DNA from: Comamonadaceae bacterium
GTDB lineage: Bacteria; Pseudomonadota; Gammaproteobacteria; Burkholderiales; Burkholderiaceae_C
Direction of reading: 5' to 3'
DNA length: 64,000 nucleotides
Assembly (NCBI GenBank): GCA_947373185.1
Contig: CANBWP010000002.1
Span: 62,001-126,000 of the forward strand
The notes under the pieces were generated by a model that was not told the DNA's origin, did no database searches, and saw only the letters and a list, made by a program, of their open reading frames with translations. Numbering within the stretch: position 1 is the first letter of the stretch; every line of letters starts with the position of its first letter. The position numbers and the translations under genes were made by a program. Of the stretch, positions 56,735-64,000 are shown in pieces.

Positions 56735-57957
56735 GCGGGGCTGCAGTCCGTTGTCAGAGGGATGGTGCGAACACCCAGCCAGGCAATGAGGGCCAAACTG
56801 ACCGCGCATGCACTGACGCCTTGGGCCAAGGTGAAGAGTGGGTTGTCCATGTGAGTGCCAATCCAAGTGCCCATGCCAAAAGCCACCACCATCATGGTGA
56901 AACCATTCAAGGCAGAGGCCGTGCCGGCCATTTCAGGAAAGGGCGCAATGCAGCCGCTTTGGCCGCAAGGTTGGTGCACGCCGTGGGCGAGCAAATACAG
57001 GTTCATGGGCAGCATGATGGCCCAAGCGCCAAACCAGGCTTGCGAAGACCCCCAATAGGCCATGACCCACATCAACACCCCCGAGAACAAGCTCAAACAC
57101 CCTGCCGCCACCACACACTTCTGAACGCTGATGCGAAGCAATAACCACCGACACATGAAAGTGCCTGAGATGTAGGCAAGAGACATCGACACCATCAGTA
57201 AGCCATAGACCGTTTGACTCAAACCCATGCTTTGGGTGAAGACAAAAGCGGAGGTGGCCAGAAATGTGAAGAGGCCTGCAAAGGAGGCCGATGACAGCGC
57301 ACTGTAGGCCTGAAAGGTGGGGTGTTTCAAAATTTGCAAAACACTGGCCCACAAAGCGTGAATTTGGAAGGCATGCGGCTGGCGTTGCTGCAAACTTTCT
57401 CTGAAATTGAAAAAGACCAGGAGGCCTGTGACCCATGAAAAAAAAGCCAAGCTGCTCAATGCCCAACGCCAGCCCCAATGCGCTGTCAGAAAGCCGCCCA
57501 CGGGGACACAAGCGCATGCAATGACGCCCAAGCCCGACAGTGCTTGAGACATCACCTTGGCGCCTTGGACCGGTTCGTACAAATCGCGAATCACAGCTCG
57601 GGCGGCCATCACACAGGCACCCATGGCCACACCTTGAATGGTCCGCGCTGCAATGAGTGTTTCAATGCTGTTGGCCAAGGCGCATGCCATGGCGGACAAG
57701 CCGTAAACCACAATGCCGCCCAAGAGCACAGGCCGGCGGCCCCAGCGATCAGACAGGGGACCCCAGACCAATTGAGAGGTGCCGAATGCCAACAGCAAGG
57801 CCGTCAGCGTCAACTGTGTTTGCACCATGCTGGCATGGAAACCTTCTGTCAGCGCCGGCAGGGCTGGTAAATACAAATCGGTGGTCACGGGTTGCAGGCC
57901 CATCAGCAAGGCCAGCAGCAGCACGGTCATGGCTGGGTTGCGAGCAACAGGCAGCAT
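56731..57957 (-). CDS. MFS transporter, Bcr/CflA family drug exporter
   Basis: A 408-residue inner-membrane protein with 12 predicted helices. The N-terminal signature [20 protein letters not shown] is that of Bcr/CflA multidrug exporters, and [17 protein letters not shown] near residue 70 is the MFS loop 2-3 motif. The antiporter motif C region is recognisable near [19 protein letters not shown]. The substrate is unknown. Its ATG at 57957 shares one base with the mutL stop, and the 3' end overlaps miaA by 4 bases. Confidence 0.92.
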   Translation of the reverse strand: MLPVARNPAMTVLLLALLMGLQPVTTDLYLPALPALTEGFHASMVQTQLTLTALLLAFGTSQLVWGPLSDRWGRRPVLLGGIVVYGLSAMACALANSIETLIAARTIQGVAMGACVMAARAVIRDLYEPVQGAKVMSQALSGLGVIACACVPVGGFLTAHWGWRWALSSLAFFSWVTGLLVFFNFRESLQQRQPHAFQIHALWASVLQILKHPTFQAYSALSSASFAGLFTFLATSAFVFTQSMGLSQTVYGLLMVSMSLAYISGTFMCRWLLLRISVQKCVVAAGCLSLFSGVLMWVMAYWGSSQAWFGAWAIMLPMNLYLLAHGVHQPCGQSGCIAPFPEMAGTASALNGFTMMVVAFGMGTWIGTHMDNPLFTLAQGVSACAVSLALIAWLGVRTIPLTTDCSPA

Positions 57958-59834
57958 CAACGACCCCGCAAAAACAAGGCATCCAATTCGCGCAGACTGA
58001 CTTGGCGCCAAGTGGGGCGGCCGTGGTTGCATTGGTCAGAGCGTTCGGTGGCTTCCATTTGTCGCAGCAATGCGTTCATCTCATCGAGCGTGAGTTTCCG
58101 ATTGGCGCGCACAGCACCGTGACAAGCCATGGTGGCCAAAATTTCGTTTTGTGCGCGTTGCACGACTGTGGCGGCATCGTGCTGCGCCAGTTCAGCCAAC
58201 ACACTGCGCGTCAATTCCACTGCGTCGCCTTGTGCCAAAGACGTGGGCACTGCGCGCACTGCCAAAGTCTTGACTGACAGGGCAGAGACTTCCAGGCCCA
58301 GTTGTGCAAGCACCTCGGTGCAATTTTCTGCGGTGGCCATTTCTTGGGGCGTGGCGGAAAACGAGGCAGGTATCAACAGGGGCTGACTGGTGATGTGCGT
58401 CGTGTCGAGTTGTTGTTTCAAGCGCTCGTACACGATCCGTTCGTGGGCCGCGTGCATGTCCACCACCACCAAGCCTTGGCTGTTTTCTGCCAAGATGTAA
58501 ACACCTTGAAGCTGCGCAATGGCGCGGCCTAAAGGCCATGCCTGCGCGGCAGCTTCAGCGTCGCTGGACACAGGGCCTTCCATGGCGGCGAGCTGGCGCG
58601 GCGCATCGCCCCACAAGGCCTTTAACTCGGCCATGGCTGTGGCGGGATCTTGCTGCGAGCGCTCAGCACCAAAGGCCATGCCACGTTGCGACCAAGTGGC
58701 CTGCGACGCGGAAGGCTGCAATGCGTTGAGTGAGCCGGGGGGGGGGCTTAAGAAAGGGTTGGCCGGTGCAAAGCTTGACGCGTTGCCAGCGGGGGATACC
58801 GGTGCGTTGTTGCTCAGTAAATTGGCCCGTGGCACAGCCAGCGCACTTTCAATGGCATGCCGCATGGCTTGGTGAACTTCTCGACTGTCTCTGAAGCGTA
58901 CTTCAATTTTGGTAGGGTGCACGTTCACATCGACCCGTGTGGGGTCCATTTGCAAATAGAGCACATAGACCGGCTGACGGTGGCCATGCAGCACATCTTC
59001 GTAAGCACTGCGAGCACCGTGGGTGATGACTTTGTCGCGGACAAAGCGGCCATTGACATAGGCAAATTGTTGGTCGGCGCGCGCGCGCGCCGCATCAGGT
59101 GTGCCTGCACGGCCGCGCACATGCACAGGGCCCGATCTGAAATCGATGTTGACAGACGCCGCCACGAAATCTTCACCCAGCACATCGGCCAGGCGTTGAT
59201 TCCAACCGGCTTCGCCCGGGTGGCTGCGCCATTGCTCGATGATTTTGCCTTCGTGCCAAATGGCAAAGCCCACTTCAGGGCGTGCCAGCGCATGGCGCCG
59301 GACGGCTTCGATGCAATGCGCCAGTTCGGTGTTTTCAGACTTTAAAAAATGGCGACGGGCAGGCGTGGAGAAAAACAATTCTTTGACTTCCACCGTGGTG
59401 CCGACAGCCCGGGCTGCAGGTTTGATTTCGCCAGTTTGGCCGTCAAGCAAGAAAGCACTGGGAGCGCCGTCAATTCGGGAGAGCAAACTCATCTCGGACA
59501 CCGCATTGATGGCGGCCAAGGCCTCACCCCGAAACCCCATGGTGGCCACAGATTCCAAATCCTCCAGGCTCACAATTTTGCTGGTGGCGTGGCGTTTCAA
59601 TGCCACGGGCATTTCTTCGACGGGAATGCCGCAGCCATCGTCTTCCACCGAAATCAATCGGATGCCACCGCCCAACAAGCGCAGACTGATCTGCCTTGCC
59701 CCGGCATCCAAGGCGTTGTCCACCAGCTCGCGTACCACCGAGGCGGGACGTTCAACCACCTCACCCGCCGCAATTTGGCTGATCAGGACATCGGGCAATT
59801 CGCGAATGATTTTGCGGGGGGAGGGTTCAGACAT
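57957..59834 (-). CDS. mutL: DNA mismatch repair protein MutL
   Basis: 625-residue GHKL ATPase. The N-terminus has ATP-binding motifs SQIAAGEVVERPASVVRELV, then DNALDAGA, DDGCGIPVEEM and TMGFRGEALAAI. The C-terminal domain carries DMHAAHERIVYE (residues 459-470), which fits the endonuclease motif DQHA-x2-E-x4-E except Met for Gln, together with ACHGAVRA and CNHGRPT. Nicking-competent MutL is expected in bacteria without MutH, and no mutH is seen here. The linker around residue 370 is proline- and alanine-rich. Confidence 0.97.
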   Translation of the reverse strand: MSEPSPRKIIRELPDVLISQIAAGEVVERPASVVRELVDNALDAGARQISLRLLGGGIRLISVEDDGCGIPVEEMPVALKRHATSKIVSLEDLESVATMGFRGEALAAINAVSEMSLLSRIDGAPSAFLLDGQTGEIKPAARAVGTTVEVKELFFSTPARRHFLKSENTELAHCIEAVRRHALARPEVGFAIWHEGKIIEQWRSHPGEAGWNQRLADVLGEDFVAASVNIDFRSGPVHVRGRAGTPDAARARADQQFAYVNGRFVRDKVITHGARSAYEDVLHGHRQPVYVLYLQMDPTRVDVNVHPTKIEVRFRDSREVHQAMRHAIESALAVPRANLLSNNAPVSPAGNASSFAPANPFLSPPPGSLNALQPSASQATWSQRGMAFGAERSQQDPATAMAELKALWGDAPRQLAAMEGPVSSDAEAAAQAWPLGRAIAQLQGVYILAENSQGLVVVDMHAAHERIVYERLKQQLDTTHITSQPLLIPASFSATPQEMATAENCTEVLAQLGLEVSALSVKTLAVRAVPTSLAQGDAVELTRSVLAELAQHDAATVVQRAQNEILATMACHGAVRANRKLTLDEMNALLRQMEATERSDQCNHGRPTWRQVSLRELDALFLRGR

Positions 59835-59910
59835 CCTTAAATTGTAGGGGCTTGGCGAGCCCCTGCGGATGCGGCCTTTAAATGGCCAAGAAGACAGGGA
59901 TAATCAAAGC

Positions 59911-60546
59911 ATGGACCTCTTGATGCAATTGATTGATTTTGTGCTGCACGTCGACCGTCATTTGGAGACGTTTGTCACCGCCTATGGCACCTGGGTGTAT
60001 GCCTTGTTGTTTTTGATTGTCTTTGTCGAGACAGGCTTGGTCGTGATGCCCTTTTTGCCGGGTGATTCTTTGTTGTTTGTGGTGGGTACTTTGTGCGGTA
60101 CGGGCCTATTGAGTCTGCCACTGGCCATGGGCATTTTGGCGCTGGCGGCGATCTTGGGCGATCAGGTCAATTACCGTTGGGGTCGCTACTTTGGTCCTAA
60201 GGTGTTTCAGTGGGAAAATTCGCGTTTCTTCAACCGTGAAGCCTTTGACAAAGCACATCAGTTTTACGAAACCTACGGCGGCATCACCATTGTGATGGCC
60301 CGTTTCATGCCTTTCATTCGCACCTTTGTGCCCTTTGTGGCGGGGGTCGCGGCCATGACGCCCTCTCGTTTTGTGCGCTTCAATGTGGCGGGCGGTTTGG
60401 TGTGGGTCTGCGGCCTCACCACCGTTGGCTATTTGTTTGGAGAAACGGTATTCGTGAAAGCGCACCTGAGTCAAATCATTTGGGCCATGATTTTCGTACC
60501 CGGTTTGTTCGCATTGTGGGGCGCTTGGCGCACTCAGCGAGCTTAA
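59911..60546 (+). CDS. DedA family membrane protein
   Basis: A 211-residue inner-membrane protein. It has the DedA core: FVETGLVVMPFLPGDSLLFV near residue 45 and the conserved arginines in VMARFMPFIRTFVPFVAGVA near residue 130, plus GLVWVCGLTTVGYLFGE. DedA proteins act in undecaprenyl phosphate or phospholipid flipping across the membrane. The start is ATG 59911; the longer upstream frame has no family match. The following kinase gene begins 9 bases after the stop. Confidence 0.92.
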   Translation: MDLLMQLIDFVLHVDRHLETFVTAYGTWVYALLFLIVFVETGLVVMPFLPGDSLLFVVGTLCGTGLLSLPLAMGILALAAILGDQVNYRWGRYFGPKVFQWENSRFFNREAFDKAHQFYETYGGITIVMARFMPFIRTFVPFVAGVAAMTPSRFVRFNVAGGLVWVCGLTTVGYLFGETVFVKAHLSQIIWAMIFVPGLFALWGAWRTQRA

Positions 60547-60555
60547 AATTCGGAC

Positions 60556-61620
60556 ATGATTTCGATGCCGTTCAGCCCTGTCACGTTAAGCCGCCCAGCA
60601 CCCCGCGTGGTCACAGCGGGCGAAGCCTTGATCGATTTGGTGGCGCAACACGATGGCCTGCTGCAGCCTTGCTTAGGCGGCGCGGTGTTCAATTTGTCGC
60701 GGGCACTGGCTCGCCAAAATGTGCCGACCCTGTACCTCAACCCCCTTTCCAGCGACCGCTTTGGCCAGCAGTTGGCGCATGCCCTGGTGGCTGATGGGGT
60801 GCAAGTGGCACAAGCTGGCCCTGTGCCACAACCCACGTCCTTGGCGGTGGTGGCCGTCAATGAACAAGGCCATCCCGATTACGCGTTTTACCGTGCGGGC
60901 GTGGCCGATCGCGCCATCACGGCCCGTCATTTGAACGAGATGTGCCAAGCGCAGCCGCAGTTGGCGGTGGCTTGTACAGGGTGTTTGGCGCTGGACCCCG
61001 ATGACGCTGCGATCTATTTGCCTTGGTTGCAAGCGCAAAAAGCGGCCGGCAAATGGCGGGTGGTGGATGTCAATTTGAGGCCCTCCGTCATGCCTGATCT
61101 GGCGCGTTATCGAGCGCACGTCATGGCCATGGCGCAGTTGGCCGATGTGCTCAAGGCCAGTGACGAAGATTTGGCTCACTTGCAAGTGGAGGGCGCACCT
61201 GTTGGCGACCCGATGGCGCAGGCAATGTGTTTGATGAAACAGACCTCGGCACAGTGGATGGCCCTGACTTTGGGTGCTGAAGGTGCGTGTTTGCTGGTGC
61301 GTCGGGGCAAGGACATCAAGGTCTTCAAAGCCCGTGAGGCTGCGGCTGTTCAGGTGGTCGACACAGTCGGCGCAGGTGACAGTTTTTTGGCGGGACTCTT
61401 GGCCTGTGCTTTGCACCACGCTGATCGCGCATCCAGCACAGCTTCTGATTCAAGGCTCACCCTTCATCAATGGGCTGACTCGGCCCCTGCGCTGGTGTTG
61501 CAAGATGTCTTGGCGCATGCCTTGGCCAGTGCCACTTTGGTGGTCATGCGCCGTGGCTGTGTGCCGGCACATTGGGCTGAAGTGCGCGCACGGTTGAGCG
61601 CGAATCCCTTGTTAAGTTGA
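60556..61620 (+). CDS. Carbohydrate kinase, PfkB family
   Basis: A 354-residue ribokinase-type sugar kinase. It has the N-terminal GEALIDLVAQHDG with the PfkB signature context, and the C-terminal ATP/anion-hole motif VDTVGAGDSFLAGLLACAL with the catalytic aspartate near residue 275. Fructose is the most likely substrate by resemblance to fructokinases, but this is an inference. An insertion near residue 300 (HHADRASSTASDSRLT) is not in the family core. It ends 9 bases inside the convergent amiC. Confidence 0.87.
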   Translation: MISMPFSPVTLSRPAPRVVTAGEALIDLVAQHDGLLQPCLGGAVFNLSRALARQNVPTLYLNPLSSDRFGQQLAHALVADGVQVAQAGPVPQPTSLAVVAVNEQGHPDYAFYRAGVADRAITARHLNEMCQAQPQLAVACTGCLALDPDDAAIYLPWLQAQKAAGKWRVVDVNLRPSVMPDLARYRAHVMAMAQLADVLKASDEDLAHLQVEGAPVGDPMAQAMCLMKQTSAQWMALTLGAEGACLLVRRGKDIKVFKAREAAAVQVVDTVGAGDSFLAGLLACALHHADRASSTASDSRLTLHQWADSAPALVLQDVLAHALASATLVVMRRGCVPAHWAEVRARLSANPLLS

Positions 61621-62919
61621 GCGCTTGCGAGCCAAGGGCGGGTTGCGCTCAAAGTACCGCTGCAGCCCTTTGACCAGCGCATCGGCGACGCTGTTTTGAT
61701 AATTGACATCCGACAACTTGGCTTCTTCTGCCGGGTTGCTGATGAAGGCGGTTTCCACCAACACGCTGGGAATGTCGGGCGCCTTCAAAACAGCAAAGCC
61801 TGCTTGCTCTACTTTGGGTTTGTGAAGTCGGCCCACGCTGCCAATTTCATGCAAGATGGCGCCGCCTAAATTCAGACTGTCTTTGATTTGGGCCGAGGTG
61901 CTCATGTCAAGCAAGGCTTGTTGCACCTGAGCATCTTTGACACCCAGGTTCATGCCGCCAATCAAGTCGGCTTTGTTTTCTTGCGAGGCCATCCAACGGG
62001 CCGCGCTGCTGGAAGCCGCGCCATGGCTGAGCGCAAAGACACTGGCCCCTTGTGCATTGGGTGTGAAAAACGCATCGGCATGCACGCTCACAAACAAATC
62101 GGCTTGGACTTTGCGGGCTTTTTGGACACGCACATGCAGCGGCACAAAGAAGTCGGCATCGCGTGTGAGGTAGGCCCGCATGGGGCTGCCGTTGACGTTG
62201 CTGGCATTGATCCGGTCACGCAGTTTCAATGCAATTTGCAGCACCACATCTTTTTCTTGGGTGCCATTTGGGCCCACCGCGCCCGGGTCTTCTCCGCCAT
62301 GGCCGGCGTCAATGGCGACCACGATCAAACGATCGGTGACGCTGGAGGGGGGCAGGGCATTGGCCGGCGGTGCAATTTGCAAAGCTGCTTGGCTGGGCGC
62401 ACTGCTGCTGTTCGCGTTGTTGCCCTGCTTGTTCAGCCAGTCATTTAGGGGGTCGTTGCTTTGCGAGCGCTCTGCAATCCAACTCTCGAGCGGATCGACA
62501 GGTGTGCTGGGGTACAAGTCCAGCACCAAGCGGTGCTGATAGGCGCCGACCGGTGTGAGTGCAAAAACCTGGGGCTGCACGGGCTGTTTCAAATCAAAGA
62601 CCATGCGCACCACACCCGGGCTGTTCTGTGCCACACGCACTCCCGTGATGTTAGGGTCATCGGGTTTGATTTTGCCGACCCATTCTTTGACGGAAGGGTT
62701 CAGCGCCAAGCCCTCAATGTCGATGGCCAAACGCGGCGGTGAGGGCACAAAGGTGTACTTGGTTTTGAGTGCCACGTCCGATTCGAGCGTGACACGTGAG
62801 TAATCTTTGGCGGGCCAAACCCGCACGGCCATCAGGCTGGCGCCGCGGCTGATGTCTGGCCAGCCCAAAGTCAAGGCCAGGCCAGAAAGTTTCAAGCAAT
62901 CACGTCGGTTCAAGGGCAT
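61612..62919 (-). CDS. amiC: N-acetylmuramoyl-L-alanine amidase
   Basis: Periplasmic zinc amidase that cuts septal peptidoglycan during cell separation, 435 residues. It has a Tat signal NRRDCLKLSGLALTLGWP, an AMIN domain for septal targeting (residues about 40-150, with VTLESDVALKTKYTFVPSPP), a proline-rich linker and the amidase_3 domain. The zinc ligands are in VVAIDAGHGGEDPGAVG, HADAFFTPNAQGASVF and VLVETAFISNPAEEAKL. The start is ATG 62919, overlapping the tsaE end by 10 bases. Confidence 0.94.
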   Translation of the reverse strand: MPLNRRDCLKLSGLALTLGWPDISRGASLMAVRVWPAKDYSRVTLESDVALKTKYTFVPSPPRLAIDIEGLALNPSVKEWVGKIKPDDPNITGVRVAQNSPGVVRMVFDLKQPVQPQVFALTPVGAYQHRLVLDLYPSTPVDPLESWIAERSQSNDPLNDWLNKQGNNANSSSAPSQAALQIAPPANALPPSSVTDRLIVVAIDAGHGGEDPGAVGPNGTQEKDVVLQIALKLRDRINASNVNGSPMRAYLTRDADFFVPLHVRVQKARKVQADLFVSVHADAFFTPNAQGASVFALSHGAASSSAARWMASQENKADLIGGMNLGVKDAQVQQALLDMSTSAQIKDSLNLGGAILHEIGSVGRLHKPKVEQAGFAVLKAPDIPSVLVETAFISNPAEEAKLSDVNYQNSVADALVKGLQRYFERNPPLARKRST

Positions 62920-63482
62920 GGTGGGGCACAAGCGCTGGGCGTGCCTCGCAAAGCGGATTGGAGCCCTTGCAAGATGCGCTGGCCCTTGGCCGTAGACGCC
63001 TTGCAAAAGACTGCGCGCATGTCGTTTTCGCCCACCTCAATGGCAATTTGCAAATCGGCGTCGGGCAACATGCCTTGGGCTTGTTCAGGCCATTCGGCAA
63101 TTTTCAAACCGGGGCTGGCAAAGAGGTCGCGAAAACCGGCTTCTTCAAATTCTTGGGGGTCGTTGAATCGGTAAAAATCAAAATGCCAAATGGCCAGTGG
63201 CGCGTGGCTTGCGGGCGCAAAGCCTTCATGCGGTTCGACCACTGCATAAGTCGGGCTTTTGATACGTCCCGTCACGCCCAGTGCTTGCAACAAATGCCGC
63301 ACCAACGTGGTTTTGCCAGCGCCCAAATTGCCTTGCAGTTCTAGGTAAGCATCCTGAAGCAGCGCTTGTTGCGCCAAGCCCATTGCGAACAGACGCGTTT
63401 GGTTTTCGTCCGCCCATTGCCAACTCGCCGCGCCATGGGGCTCGGGAGTTCCTACAATCTCAGGGTGAACACCACTCATCAT
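62910..63482 (-). CDS. tsaE: tRNA threonylcarbamoyladenosine biosynthesis ATPase TsaE
   Basis: 190-residue P-loop ATPase that assists TsaB-TsaD in the t6A37 modification. Walker A is LQGNLGAGKTTLVRHLLQAL near residue 55; FDFYRFNDPQEFEEAGFRDL and KIAEWPEQAQG follow and contain the family Asp and Glu. The start is ATG 63482 or the adjacent ATG 63479; a much longer frame extends upstream but lies opposite queG. A C-terminal tail of about 30 residues is extra. Confidence 0.94.
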   Translation of the reverse strand: MMSGVHPEIVGTPEPHGAASWQWADENQTRLFAMGLAQQALLQDAYLELQGNLGAGKTTLVRHLLQALGVTGRIKSPTYAVVEPHEGFAPASHAPLAIWHFDFYRFNDPQEFEEAGFRDLFASPGLKIAEWPEQAQGMLPDADLQIAIEVGENDMRAVFCKASTAKGQRILQGLQSALRGTPSACAPPCP

Positions 63483-64000
63483 TCTCTTTCTGTGAAGGCC
63501 AACAGGCCTGCTTTGGACGCTTCGCTTGTCGGGTCCGAGTTGCAAAAAGCCGCTCGGGCGTTGGGATTTTCTCAAATTGGCGTGACAGGTGTGAATTTGT
63601 CCGAAGCCGAGCCGGGATTGCAGGCTTGGCTGGCGGCAGGATTTCACGGCAGCATGAACTATATGGCAAGCCATGGCCTGAAACGCGCCCGGCCTGCACA
63701 ATTGGTGCCGGGGACCTTGAGCGTCATCACCGTGCGGATGGATTATCTGCCCGGCAATCAGGCTTTGCTCTCGGCAGAGACGGAAGGCCAGGCTCTGATG
63801 CGGCCGGCCCAAGGCGTTGTGTCGGTTTACGCCAGAGGCCGCGATTACCACAAGGTGTTGCGCAGTCGTTTGCAACAACTTCAAACCCGCATGGCTGAGA
63901 TCTTGGGACCATTTGGTCACCGCGTTTTCACAGACTCGGCGCCAGTCATGGAAGCCGAATTGAGCGTTCGCAGCGGTCAGGGCTGGCGCGGTAAAAACAC
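63465..64000 (+). CDS. queG: Epoxyqueuosine reductase QueG (partial, 3' end off the window)
   Basis: Cobalamin- and iron-sulfur-dependent enzyme of the last step of queuosine synthesis. The visible 178 residues cover the N-terminal half: LGFSQIGVTGVNLSEAEPGL, WLAAGFHGSMNYMASHGLKR, the VSVYARGRDYHKVLRSRL region, and FTDSAPVMEAELSVRSGQGW, which is the cobalamin-pocket segment before the clusters. The start is GTG 63465 or GTG 63492 (VKANRPALDA); the first overlaps the divergent tsaE start by 18 bases. A TACAAT element lies just upstream. Confidence 0.92.
   Translation, partial: MNTTHHSLSVKANRPALDASLVGSELQKAARALGFSQIGVTGVNLSEAEPGLQAWLAAGFHGSMNYMASHGLKRARPAQLVPGTLSVITVRMDYLPGNQALLSAETEGQALMRPAQGVVSVYARGRDYHKVLRSRLQQLQTRMAEILGPFGHRVFTDSAPVMEAELSVRSGQGWRGKN

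Noticed and set aside
63281-63898. 205-codon plus-strand frame overlapping queG
   Set aside because: It is out of frame with queG, whose residues match the family; the composition is not protein-like.
1-64000. Mobile elements, CRISPR arrays, defence islands, prophage
   Set aside because: Read through the window on both strands for transposase, integrase, direct repeat arrays and toxin or nuclease genes; none seen. All genes look core or common accessory.

Overview
The window looks like a chromosomal core segment of a betaproteobacterium of the order Burkholderiales, most likely family Comamonadaceae. The evidence is gene content and order: rpsO-pnp-tpiA-secG-tRNA-Leu-nuoA..N, tandem Bug/TctC-type binding proteins, a YbiB/CobA/NasA/NirDB/Nrt nitrate cluster and a DUF615 protein. 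The moderate GC with many TTG leucine codons would fit a freshwater Limnohabitans- or Rhodoferax-like lineage, but that is a guess. I see no insertion sequences, prophage, CRISPR array, restriction system or integration site. Genes are packed tightly, with no gene-free stretch over 300 bases.

Layout. 1-6 kb: end of a lipoprotein gene, an exported-looking fumarylacetoacetate-hydrolase-family protein, a MAPEG protein, glnS, uppP, an alpha/beta hydrolase and an orphan Anbu-type proteasome homologue. 6-18 kb: mutS, suhB, trmJ, cysE, mogA, darP, pmbA, a YqeY protein, rpsU and a YhiN-type flavoprotein. 15-27.7 kb: one long minus-strand assimilatory nitrate module, nasT / nrtA-nrtB-nrtD-nirB-nirD-nasA-ybiB-cobA, running into the flavoprotein gene. 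27.9-33 kb: tsaD, a lone branched-chain-amino-acid-type binding protein, two Bug binding proteins and hslR. 33-37 kb: rpsO, pnp, tpiA, secG and tRNA-Leu(GAG). 37.2-51.7 kb: a complete 14-gene nuoA-N operon for respiratory complex I, trailed by a Nudix hydrolase and a DUF1178 protein. 52.8-64 kb: an aminotransferase, an unrecognised conserved protein, a 47-residue basic protein, arfB, miaA, an MFS exporter, mutL, dedA, a PfkB kinase, amiC, tsaE and the start of queG.

How the parts work together. The strongest regulatory signal lies in front of nrtA (26.8-27.04 kb). A near-perfect sigma-54 promoter is preceded by two NtrC-like sites and followed by a leader with two tandem hairpins, the second overlapping the 5' arm of a 22-bp terminator-like stem. 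The gene just upstream encodes NasT, an ANTAR-domain RNA-binding antiterminator. Together these suggest double control, by nitrogen limitation at initiation and by nitrate through NasT at elongation, over uptake (Nrt), reduction (NasA, NirBD) and siroheme supply (CobA). I found no wholly unknown multi-gene system. The items most worth following are this leader, the NasT without an adjacent NasS, the lone Anbu, the pnp leader hairpin, the missing N7 cluster of NuoG and the histidine-rich loop of NuoL.
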